Positions 8,337 to 16,369 of a DNA stretch of 64,000 nt are shown piece after piece. Position 1 is the stretch's first letter; every line of letters begins with the position of its first letter. The translations under genes and the position numbers were made by a program. The notes below the pieces were generated by a model. The model was not told the origin of the DNA. It worked only from the letters and a program-made list of their open reading frames with translations, and ran no database searches. This DNA comes from Actinomyces sp. UMB0138 (lineage in GTDB: Bacteria > Bacillota > Negativicutes > Veillonellales > Veillonellaceae): contig NZ_PKMC01000002.1 in the NCBI RefSeq assembly GCF_002849225.1, forward strand, positions 248,001 through 312,000. Reading direction: 5' to 3'.

Positions 8337-10955
8337 CTAGATGGTGTTCTTTCGCTGCAAATACTTTAGCGCTACCCACCCGAAAGGTACACGTAGCCAG
8401 TATGTGAGAAGGCGGTAGAGCATGGCCGTGGACAGGGCGATGGCTCCCGGAATGCCGGCAACTTGTAGCCCGCCTGTGAGGGCTGCTTCTACCGGGCCTA
8501 GACCGCCGGGGGTGGGGATTACTGAACCGAGGGTGTTCGCGGTTAGGAACGTAACGGTCAGCTGCGGGATGGGCAGGCGGTGGCCGAATGCCATCAGGCA
8601 CGCCCCGAATGTGCCCACATAGCAGGCGGTCTGCAGCAGCACGGCGAGGGCGGACAGGGCGATTCGTTTAGGATCGGCCATGGCCCAGACGATGCGAGGC
8701 CACACTTCTGACAGCCAAGGCTTTAGCCAAGCCATGATGCGTTTGCGCAGTGGTCCAATTTCGGCGATGACCACTACTACGGCGGCAATGCCTACCAGTA
8801 CCAGGAATAGTGTGCGGCCGGGAATGCGGACCGAACCGTCCTGGCCAGTGATCACGATGACGATCGCCAGGGCGGCAACGGTGAACACGAACTGGGCGGC
8901 CTGCACCAGGGCTACCGTGGCAACCCCGAGCGATGGGGCTACGCCCTTCTTTTGCAGGTAGCGCAGGTTTAGGGCTGCGGGCCCCACCCCGGAGGGTGCG
9001 ACCAGTGCCACCACGGAGGCTGCAACTTGCACCAGGGTAGTCTCCAATACCGGCAGTTTTTCCGGGGTCAAATATTTCAGGTTGAGGGCGGCGCCAACGT
9101 AGGAGGCAAAAGCAAAGGCGGTGGCCACGATGATCCATCCGGGCTTGGCGCCGGTGATGGCGGTCTTGAGCTCCTCAATGTTCAGGCTGCCTGCCACTAC
9201 TACCAGTGCCCCCACGCCGATCGCGGCGAAGACGGTCCGCTTCCAGTTGAAGCGGGTAAGCTCGACCATCTGCACGTCGGTCTTCTCGGGTTGTTCGCCC
9301 AGCAGCTCTTCGCGTAGCGGGCCTAGTAGCTTGTGTTTGCCCGCCAGCCTCGAAGTTACCGACGGCAGAGCGATGCGTTGGGTCACCGGCACGATCTGCC
9401 GCAGCACTTCTGACCCCAGTTCTTCTTTAGCGATGTCGAGGGCGCGCTGCCACCCCAACGTGAATATTTGGACTACCAGCATTTGGAAAAGGTCAACGCG
9501 CTGATTTAGTTCCGAGGCGGCGATCTCGCCGGCCTCCCAGTGCATGATCGCCGGATCCGAGTTGGGGGTGATGGCTATGGCATCGGGGGTGATGTTGCGG
9601 TGTGCCAGGCCGGCAGCGTGGGCGCGGCGCAGCTGCCGCCAAAGGGAGCGGGCGCCCTCTTCAGTAAGGGAGGCACCCTGCGCCATAGCGGAGGAACCGC
9701 CCTTTTCGCGCGGGTCGGCATTGCGCGTTGCCAGAGGGCGAGCGTCCGGCGTCTCCTCATAAATCATGAGCGCGCTTTCCCCACTCTTGCCTACCTGGAC
9801 AAGGCGGGGCGAGTGCACTCCCGCAGCGGTGGCGGCAGAGGCCATCATCGTGGCGCGTTCTAGGGAACCGCGAAGGGTGGCGGGGTTGGATCCGGACAGG
9901 CCGCGCAGGCGCAAGCTGTCCCATGTGCGCTCAATCCACCCCAAATAGTTGCGGTTCGAATCTAGGACGGTGATTTCGTAACGTTTTCCGGAAACGTCTT
10001 CCATCACGTAGTGGCGCGAATCGATCCCGGAGGGCCAGGCGGCCTTGTCGGGTACCACTTCTGCGTCTCCTACCCGCTTCGTTTGCAGTACCAGGTGGCC
10101 CCGCCTAGAGGCCACTGTGGAAATTTGCAGGACTTGCGGCGCTCCTCCGGCCGGGGTGCCGAGGCGCCTGATGAGTTTCGGGTGAAGCCCAGCAGACCGG
10201 ATGGCTCCAACTAGTTCCGCACCCTTTGCGCGCCGGTCAACTACCCCTACGGCGTAACGGCCCAAGAGTCCCACGATGCGCCCTACGGCAACGGAAAGAA
10301 GTGCTGCAGACAGGGTAGACCGGTTCTGAATCAGAGCGATGAACAGGGTGATCCAGATGCCTGTCCAGGATAGGGCTATGACGCGCTCGCGGGAGCGTTC
10401 CCCAGCACAGGTGATCATGCCGACGAGGGCGGCAATGGGGACGTTCAGGGCGATCACGGTGCTGCCGCCCTCGGTAATAGCGAAGGCGGTCAGCAGGTGC
10501 TTAGGTAGTAGCGCTAGGGCTTCGGTGACGCCCCAGGCGGCCAGGCCGGAAACGATGGCCACCAGTACGGCCTCTAGAATCAGACGCCACAGTTCTTTGA
10601 ATGCCAGCATCCCTAACACCGCCACGGGAATTGCCAGTACTAGCGCGTTCTCTACGATGCGAAGGGGAAAATAGACGATCTCTTGTAGGCGGGAGGCGGC
10701 GTGCTGCACGTCTGAAGTGATGGCCACCGAAGTTTCGGTTCCCACCATGGAAATTAGCACCAGCGACGCTGCTAATAGAGCAATGAACACCAGCTGTACC
10801 AAGTCGTCAGGACGGTGTACGCGCCTGGCAAGGGAGTCAATCAAGGTGGTGGGAGCGCCTTCTTGGGCCGCCGTTTTCTTAGGCGGCACCGAGCGGACCC
10901 ACGGCAGAGTGGTAGTCCATGTGTTTGTGGTGCCGGCTTTTCCCATAGGAAACAT
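8337..10955 (-). CDS. Flippase-like (LPG-synthase TM) membrane protein with a degenerate kinase domain
   Basis: An 872-residue protein in three parts. An N-terminal membrane region of about five spans (residues 50-250) precedes a cytoplasmic domain resembling a protein or aminoglycoside kinase (about 280-550), and a C-terminal lysylphosphatidylglycerol-synthase-type TM domain (about 565-872) carries the motifs VALVAPSGVGPAALN and GSVIPTPGGLGPVEAA. There is no acyl-lysyl transferase domain, so it is not a full MprF. The kinase-like part reads GLAHRNITPDAIAIT where HRD is expected (Asp to Asn), and HWEAGE where DFG is expected, so it is probably a pseudokinase. A lipid-linked flippase or exporter function is likely but unproven. 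Starts at 10955 or 10946 are both possible. It lies divergent from cca. Confidence 0.8.
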   Translation of the reverse strand: MFPMGKAGTTNTWTTTLPWVRSVPPKKTAAQEGAPTTLIDSLARRVHRPDDLVQLVFIALLAASLVLISMVGTETSVAITSDVQHAASRLQEIVYFPLRIVENALVLAIPVAVLGMLAFKELWRLILEAVLVAIVSGLAAWGVTEALALLPKHLLTAFAITEGGSTVIALNVPIAALVGMITCAGERSRERVIALSWTGIWITLFIALIQNRSTLSAALLSVAVGRIVGLLGRYAVGVVDRRAKGAELVGAIRSAGLHPKLIRRLGTPAGGAPQVLQISTVASRRGHLVLQTKRVGDAEVVPDKAAWPSGIDSRHYVMEDVSGKRYEITVLDSNRNYLGWIERTWDSLRLRGLSGSNPATLRGSLERATMMASAATAAGVHSPRLVQVGKSGESALMIYEETPDARPLATRNADPREKGGSSAMAQGASLTEEGARSLWRQLRRAHAAGLAHRNITPDAIAITPNSDPAIMHWEAGEIAASELNQRVDLFQMLVVQIFTLGWQRALDIAKEELGSEVLRQIVPVTQRIALPSVTSRLAGKHKLLGPLREELLGEQPEKTDVQMVELTRFNWKRTVFAAIGVGALVVVAGSLNIEELKTAITGAKPGWIIVATAFAFASYVGAALNLKYLTPEKLPVLETTLVQVAASVVALVAPSGVGPAALNLRYLQKKGVAPSLGVATVALVQAAQFVFTVAALAIVIVITGQDGSVRIPGRTLFLVLVGIAAVVVVIAEIGPLRKRIMAWLKPWLSEVWPRIVWAMADPKRIALSALAVLLQTACYVGTFGACLMAFGHRLPIPQLTVTFLTANTLGSVIPTPGGLGPVEAALTGGLQVAGIPGAIALSTAMLYRLLTYWLRVPFGWVALKYLQRKNTI

Positions 10956-11055
10956 GTTAGTGGAAAGGCCATATTTTACCCACCGCGAAGCGGAATTCAG
11001 GTGATCTTGCGTATCTGTTTGTCTATTAGTTGCCCGTTTCGATTAGGGTTGTCGT

Positions 11056-12558
11056 ATGCAGAATATTCCTGAGCCGATCGCTGATGCTGTCCGTTTGCCC
11101 GACGTTGCCGAAGTAGGAATGGCAGCGGCAGCGCAGGTTGCAATGAAGAACGCGCACGCAGCATTAGCGCTCGTGCCTAGGGAAGTTTTTGCGGTGGCGC
11201 AGGTCTTCGTCGACGCCGGCGAAGAGATCGCGCTTGTGGGCGGCCCGGTCAGGGATGCTTTTTTGGGTCTTCGCCCTCATGATTTTGATTTGACTACCTC
11301 TGCCCATCCCGAGCAGACGGAGGCGCTGTTGCGTAAAGCTGGCGCTAACACGTGGGATGTGGGGCGCGCTTTTGGCACTATCGGCGGTCGTATTGGCGAC
11401 ACGGTTGTCGAGATTACGACCTACCGCACTGACGAGTACGAGGTGGGCTCTAGGAAGCCGCAGGTTGCGTACGGTGATTCTTTAGAGGGCGATCTGACGC
11501 GGCGCGACTTTACGGTGAACGCTATGGGGATTCGTCTTCCCGACATGACGTTGGTCGACCCGCTTGGGGGGCTTGCGGATTTGTTGGCGGGCACCCTGCG
11601 TACCCCGGTTTCTGCTGAGCAGTCCTTTGACGATGATCCGCTCCGCATTATGAGGGCGGCGCGTTTCGCTTCGCAGTTAGGTTTTGACGTGGCCGAGGAT
11701 GTCATGCGTGCCATGGGGGAGCAGGCGGAGCGGCTGTCGATTGTGTCTGCTGAGCGAATCCAGGCCGAGCTGGTCCGACTCATGGTGGGTAAGCGCCCTC
11801 GGGCTGGGCTTGAGTTGATGACGCATACCGGGGTGGCAGATATTGTGTTGCCCGAGTTTTCCAGGTTGCGGCAGACGGTTGACGAGCATAAGCGTCACAA
11901 GGATGTTTATGAACATACGTTGACTGTGCTCGATCAGGCGATGTCTATGGAGACCGGCCCGGACGGGGCTGTGCCGGCGCCTGATTTTATTCTGCGTTTT
12001 GCCGCGATTATGCATGACGTGGGTAAGCCGGATACGCGGCGGTTTGAATCTAATGGGACGGTCTCGTTCCATCATCACGAGATCGTGGGAGCTAAGCTCA
12101 CGCGCAAGCGGATGCGGGCGTTGAAGTTCGACAAGGACACTACGAAAAAGGTGTGTCGGCTGGTAGAGCTGCACCTGCGTTTCCATGGGTATGGGGAGCA
12201 GGCGTGGACCGATTCGGCGGTGCGTCGGTACGCGGCAGATGCGGGGCCGCTCTTGGAGCGGTTGCACCGTCTTACCAGGGCGGATTGCACTACGCGCAAT
12301 AAGCGGAAGGCGGCGTATTTGTCGCATGCTTATGACGATCTGGAGCGTCGTATCAGCGAGCTTGCTAAGCAGGAAGAGCTGGATTCTATCCGCCCGGATT
12401 TGGACGGCAAGCAGATTATGCAGATTTTGGGGATTGGTCCTGGTCCGCAGGTAGGAAAAGCTTATAAGTACTTGCTGCAGTTGCGTATGGATGCTGGTCC
12501 GCTTGATGAAGAGGTGGCAAAAGAGCGGCTGCTGGCTTGGTGGAAAGAGCAGCAGTAG
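11056..12558 (+). CDS. cca: CCA tRNA nucleotidyltransferase
   Basis: A 500-residue CCA-adding enzyme or poly(A)-polymerase-family protein that builds or repairs the 3' CCA end of tRNAs. The nucleotidyltransferase core is seen in LVGGPVRDAFLG and the DFDLTT metal-binding Asp pair (about residues 58-77), followed by the RRDFTVNAM motif that selects nucleotides. The C-terminal part has an HD phosphohydrolase domain (IMHDVGKPDT about residue 320). This domain order is the usual actinobacterial one. In related genomes cca sits close to oriC next to mviN; here the next genes are surface proteins instead. The gene ends at a terminator. Confidence 0.96.
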   Translation: MQNIPEPIADAVRLPDVAEVGMAAAAQVAMKNAHAALALVPREVFAVAQVFVDAGEEIALVGGPVRDAFLGLRPHDFDLTTSAHPEQTEALLRKAGANTWDVGRAFGTIGGRIGDTVVEITTYRTDEYEVGSRKPQVAYGDSLEGDLTRRDFTVNAMGIRLPDMTLVDPLGGLADLLAGTLRTPVSAEQSFDDDPLRIMRAARFASQLGFDVAEDVMRAMGEQAERLSIVSAERIQAELVRLMVGKRPRAGLELMTHTGVADIVLPEFSRLRQTVDEHKRHKDVYEHTLTVLDQAMSMETGPDGAVPAPDFILRFAAIMHDVGKPDTRRFESNGTVSFHHHEIVGAKLTRKRMRALKFDKDTTKKVCRLVELHLRFHGYGEQAWTDSAVRRYAADAGPLLERLHRLTRADCTTRNKRKAAYLSHAYDDLERRISELAKQEELDSIRPDLDGKQIMQILGIGPGPQVGKAYKYLLQLRMDAGPLDEEVAKERLLAWWKEQQ

Positions 12559-12577
12559 TTGTTGTAGGAACTTTAGG

Positions 12578-12610
12578 GGCCGCCCTCGCCTGTTGGGGGC
12601 GGGCTTTATA
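12578..12610 (+). terminator. Terminator after cca
   Basis: GC-rich hairpin (CCGCCC at 12580-12585 with GGGCGG at 12597-12602, the stem extending with minor mismatch) followed by CTTTATA. It begins about 20 bases after the cca stop. Confidence 0.65.
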
Positions 12611-12784
12611 TGGCGCTTTTCGTTACCTCACCTGCGATAATTTAGTTGCGCAATTGATGGTGATGCGGCTCACAGTCCTATGTGAATGACATTGCTACTT
12701 GCTAGGCTTTATGAGTGCATACCGTCGCGTATTTTTCCCGCCAACGATGGTCGGGGCGCACGGTTCTTCTAGGCAGGAGGACTC

Positions 12785-15715
12785 ATGAGTCTAAAGCGCA
12801 ACCCGTTGATTTTTACTCCCCGTCCGTTAGCGGCAGGTCTTGGTGCTGTTGCTCTTACCGCGGGTGGGCTTTTTATGTCTCCGGTGGTAAATCCGGTTGC
12901 CTTTGCTGAAAATACCCCGATCTCATCGCCCGGGCAGTATCAGGCTGCCCATACTGTTTCCGGCCAGGTATTCCTTGACCGGTCGGGGGCGCGCGGTTTG
13001 GCCGATAGCAAGCAGACCTGGTCGGCTTATAACGATGCTGACACTCCTCTGCCAGGAGTGAACGTGTACGTGCAGTGGATGGATGACGATTCTGCTAAGA
13101 CTGTCTCTCCTATATATACGGCTACTTCCGCAGAGGACGGAAAGTACTCTATTGAGCTGCCTGATTGGACCGATTCTTTAGGTAACAAGCACAAGTGGAA
13201 GGCTAACTCGACCCAGAAGTTGCGAGTCTGGTCTGACAATCCGGACGATTCGAAGTACATGGCGTCCTTCTCGGAGGGCTTCCAAACATTCCACAACAGC
13301 GTGCAGCGTGTGCACGCAACTTGGCGGTTGGCCCGGCAGAGCGCTGTTGATTACAACGTGTCTTTCCAAGAGCGGCCTCAAAACGATGTGATGCACCTGC
13401 CCGAGGACAAGCAGACTAACTTGACTCCCACCAAGACTGGTGGCGACGTGCTTGGCCGTGTGTGGTGGGATCAGCGAAACGTTTATGGTGAGGACGGCGA
13501 TGTTCCCCGGCTAAATACTGGTATGGGCGATAAGCCTATGGAGGGAATGAAGGTTCGTGCGTCATATGTGCAGGACGAGGTAGCCCGCAGATTCGATAAG
13601 TGGCTGGCTGCAAACAAGGGAGCAACCCAGGATCAGTTCCGTGACGCGCAAAAGCAGATCATGGCGCAGTACGAGGAAGAAAATCCGGGCAAGTCCGCCA
13701 TTGCTGAAACGGCGTACGCTTTGACCAAGGCCGATGGCTCCTACCAGATTCAGTTCCAGGGGCTTTGGGGGGACAGCTACAGCTATAAGGGTATTTCCAA
13801 CGGCGGAACCTATGGCGATTTGGCTCCTGCAGACAAGGGTTCTTGGGCGAAGGGCAACTTTGGTTCTAAGCATGTCAATACCAAGTACATGTATGTGTCT
13901 CCCGAGATTCCCGAGGGCGTTGGCGGGTCCATGGATACGATGCAGACCAACATGTTCCAGGACGCTGGCCGAAATACGCTGCTTGCTTCCTCTAATGCGA
14001 TCAGTGGCGTAATCGATATGGACTTTGCGCTGAAACTGGAGAACCGTAAGTTTGACGTTGTGGAATATGATTCCACGGACAAGCTGGCAACACCGGGCGA
14101 TACTGCAAACACTGAAGCTTCTGGGTTCAACCCGGAGCAGGATTATGACGTTATTTGGACTGATTCGACTGGTAAGCAGGTCGGCAAGTGCACTGTGACA
14201 TCTTCCAGTGTGGGCAAGATTGAGTCCTGCCCCTTCACTGTTCCCGACGATTTGGATCAGGCACAGATTTACACCGCTACGATCTATCCGAAGGGCGATA
14301 CTACTACGGCGCTCGCGGCAGATAACTTCGCTGCGACTCCGGATCCGCAGTACAAGAAGATCGAGGTCGAAGCCGGGGATAGTGGTACGGTTGCGGTTCC
14401 GTTGACTAAGGCGGGCAATCCGTTACATGAAGGGACCACTTTTGCCTCTCCTACGGCCGAGGAGCTGCCAGAAGGGATGACGGCAGCGCCTGAGTGGGCG
14501 ACGGTTAATGCTGATGGTTCTATTAGTGCTAAGCCGGGTGCTGATGTTGAGCCGGGTGAGTATAAGGTTCCGGTTGTGGTGACTTATCCGGATGGGTCTA
14601 CTGACACTGTTGAGGTTCCGGTTAAGGTTGGTGCGGCTGATAAGCCTGTTGCTGATTCGGTTGATCCGAAGTATGAGGATGTTTCGGTGAAGGCTGGGGA
14701 GTCGGTTTCTGTTGCGGCTCCTAAGGATGCTGATGGGAATGCGTTGCCGGAGGGGTCTAAGTTTGCTCCTGGTGAGGGTGTTCCTGAGTGGGCGACGGTT
14801 AATGCTGATGGTTCTATTAGTGCTAAGCCGGGTGCTGATGTTGAGCCGGGTGAGTATAAGGTTCCGGTTGTGGTGACTTATCCGGATGGGTCTACTGACA
14901 CTGTTGAGGTTCCGGTTAAGGTTGGTGCGGCTGATAAGCCTGTTGATCCTGAGGATACTTCGAGTGTGGTTGAGCCTGTTTATCCGCCGGTGAAGGGGGA
15001 TACTTCTTCTGAGGTTCCGACCTTTGTTGACGGTGATGGCAATGAGGTAGATAAGCCTGCTGCTGGCGAGGGTCAGGATGAGGTGAAGTTCGATCCTGGT
15101 GAGGATGCTCCCGATGGGGCTCAGGTTGATCCGGATAGTGGTGTTGTTACTATTCCGGAGGTTCCTGCTAAGGGGGAGGATCCTGTGGTTGTTCCGGTTG
15201 TGGTGACTTATCCGGATGGGACTACCGATACCACCACGGTCAAGTTCGAACCAGAACCAGCCGAAGAAGGTCAGCCGTCCTGGGATTCAGTAGAACTGAA
15301 GCCGGGTGAGGAAACCTCCATACCCAATAAGGGCGAAAAGATATCCGGTGCGACTGTTGAAACGGAAGGTCCTGGAACAGCTCAAATTGACGACGAGGGC
15401 AATATTAAGGTTCTCGCTGATCAAGATGCTAAGCCCGGGGACAGAATAACGGTGACGGTAAAGGACCGGAGCGGGAAGATAGTCGGCAAACTAGTCGTTA
15501 CGATCGCTCAGTCCGATAAGCCGAGCAAACCTGAAAAACCAGGAAAGGAAACTAGTACTGGTAATGGTGGGCATTCTGAAACCACAACAACCGTAGTTGG
15601 TCAGCCGAGCTTGGCATCTACCGGCACAGCGGTGCTTGGCTATGGCGCCGCATCGGTTGCGTTGTTACTGGCAGGCGCAGGCATAGTGGCATATTCCCGC
15701 CGTAGGAAGGAATAG
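12785..15715 (+). CDS. LAXTG-anchored surface protein with SdrD_B-like and YPDG repeats (paralogue 1)
   Basis: A 976-residue secreted, wall-anchored protein. The signal peptide ends near residue 41 (PVAFAEN). Residues about 55-410 hold two SdrD_B/CnaB-like modules, each opening with a GQVFLDR or GRVWWDQ motif and rich in aromatic residues. From about residue 515 come Rib/YPDG-type modules with the signature VVVTYPDGSTDTVEVPVKV; two of these share a 163-bp identical DNA segment. The end is a sorting signal: LASTG at residues 943-947, a hydrophobic span, then SRRRKE. LAXTG is the preferred motif of class E sortases, and one is encoded at 61.4 kb. The ribosome-binding site AGGAGG precedes the ATG. 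Adhesin or fimbrial-tip-like roles are plausible, but no ligand can be inferred. Confidence 0.88.
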   Translation: MSLKRNPLIFTPRPLAAGLGAVALTAGGLFMSPVVNPVAFAENTPISSPGQYQAAHTVSGQVFLDRSGARGLADSKQTWSAYNDADTPLPGVNVYVQWMDDDSAKTVSPIYTATSAEDGKYSIELPDWTDSLGNKHKWKANSTQKLRVWSDNPDDSKYMASFSEGFQTFHNSVQRVHATWRLARQSAVDYNVSFQERPQNDVMHLPEDKQTNLTPTKTGGDVLGRVWWDQRNVYGEDGDVPRLNTGMGDKPMEGMKVRASYVQDEVARRFDKWLAANKGATQDQFRDAQKQIMAQYEEENPGKSAIAETAYALTKADGSYQIQFQGLWGDSYSYKGISNGGTYGDLAPADKGSWAKGNFGSKHVNTKYMYVSPEIPEGVGGSMDTMQTNMFQDAGRNTLLASSNAISGVIDMDFALKLENRKFDVVEYDSTDKLATPGDTANTEASGFNPEQDYDVIWTDSTGKQVGKCTVTSSSVGKIESCPFTVPDDLDQAQIYTATIYPKGDTTTALAADNFAATPDPQYKKIEVEAGDSGTVAVPLTKAGNPLHEGTTFASPTAEELPEGMTAAPEWATVNADGSISAKPGADVEPGEYKVPVVVTYPDGSTDTVEVPVKVGAADKPVADSVDPKYEDVSVKAGESVSVAAPKDADGNALPEGSKFAPGEGVPEWATVNADGSISAKPGADVEPGEYKVPVVVTYPDGSTDTVEVPVKVGAADKPVDPEDTSSVVEPVYPPVKGDTSSEVPTFVDGDGNEVDKPAAGEGQDEVKFDPGEDAPDGAQVDPDSGVVTIPEVPAKGEDPVVVPVVVTYPDGTTDTTTVKFEPEPAEEGQPSWDSVELKPGEETSIPNKGEKISGATVETEGPGTAQIDDEGNIKVLADQDAKPGDRITVTVKDRSGKIVGKLVVTIAQSDKPSKPEKPGKETSTGNGGHSETTTTVVGQPSLASTGTAVLGYGAASVALLLAGAGIVAYSRRRKE
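14489..14651 (+). repeat. YPDG-module direct repeat, copy 1 (163 bp)
   Basis: Identical in sequence, by eye, to 14783-14945 (period 294 bp). It encodes the EWATVNADGSISAKPGADV...VKVGAADKPV segment. Codons here end mostly in T, unlike the flanking parts of the gene. Confidence 0.9.
14783..14945 (+). repeat. YPDG-module direct repeat, copy 2 (163 bp)
   Basis: Second copy of the 163-bp repeat at 14489-14651. Shorter stretches of the same DNA (the YPDG core) recur near 15195-15226 and in the next gene near 18417-18455, which suggests conversion between modules. Confidence 0.9.
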
Positions 15716-15724
15716 TAAACCGCT

Positions 15725-15775
15725 GTAGTGCTCCCGCCCCTCTGAAGATTTTCTTCGGAGGGGCGCACTATCTTA
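15725..15775 (+). terminator. Terminator after surface protein 1
   Basis: Long hairpin: arm beginning TAGTG at 15726-15730 pairs with CACTA at 15766-15770, with an inner GCCCCTC/GAGGGGC stem extended by GAAGA/TCTTC around a short T loop. It starts 10 bases after the stop. Confidence 0.75.
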
Positions 15776-16369
15776 AATGCTCTGTCGTGCAGTCTCGAAT
15801 TATAGGGTGCCGGTAAACACTGACGAAGTAATTGATATAGCAGCTTAGGTAAAAGATTTGCTGTTCCGGGGCCTTAGTGACCGCATAAAGCTAAAGCCAA
15901 TGGTATTCGACAATAATTCAGATAGACCTGATACGTGCTCCAAATCCAATAAATAATGTATCGCTATATGAGACGAGTCGTCTCTTGTGAGCAGCGCCAT
16001 GTGTGCGCGTGAATGACACGGTTGCCACATTTTGCACATACTACTAGTAGTAAGAGTTGCCATGGCTGCAATCGTGAGGCGCATCAAATATTTGAGGTAG
16101 CGCCAAACATGCAATCCTAATTCTTGTATTGCAGACACAAGTGAATGGAAAATGAAACCTTCCGGAAATACATTAGTGAATTAAAATTAGTTTATTGAAT
16201 GTAGACTGAATGTTTTTAAAACCTATTGTTATCCCACAAATAAGACCCTAGCCTGAGGCATACAGCGAAGTCGGTACTGATCTCGAGGCAATCCTTCGAA
16301 CTTAGTTGCCGCCTGATAACCAGATGCGGTTGTCAGCTCTCACGAATTTTTCCTCAGGAGAAACGTTCT
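15776..16369. other. AT-rich gene-free interval between surface genes
   Basis: About 590 bases, clearly richer in A+T than the rest of the window, with no credible gene. It must contain the promoter of the next surface gene. Two short perfect palindromes are visible, GAGACG-AGT-CGTCTC at 15970-15984 and CTACTAGTAG at 16041-16050; either could be a protein-binding site. A ribosome-binding site AGGAGA at about 16355 serves the ATG at 16370. Confidence 0.6.

Noticed and set aside
9945..9970. GGTTCGAATC-like string that resembles a tRNA T-arm
   Set aside because: It is inside the flippase-like coding region and no cloverleaf can be drawn around it.
14489..14945. Repeats that might suggest a CRISPR-like array
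   Set aside because: The units are long, coding, in frame and only two; there are no short spacers.
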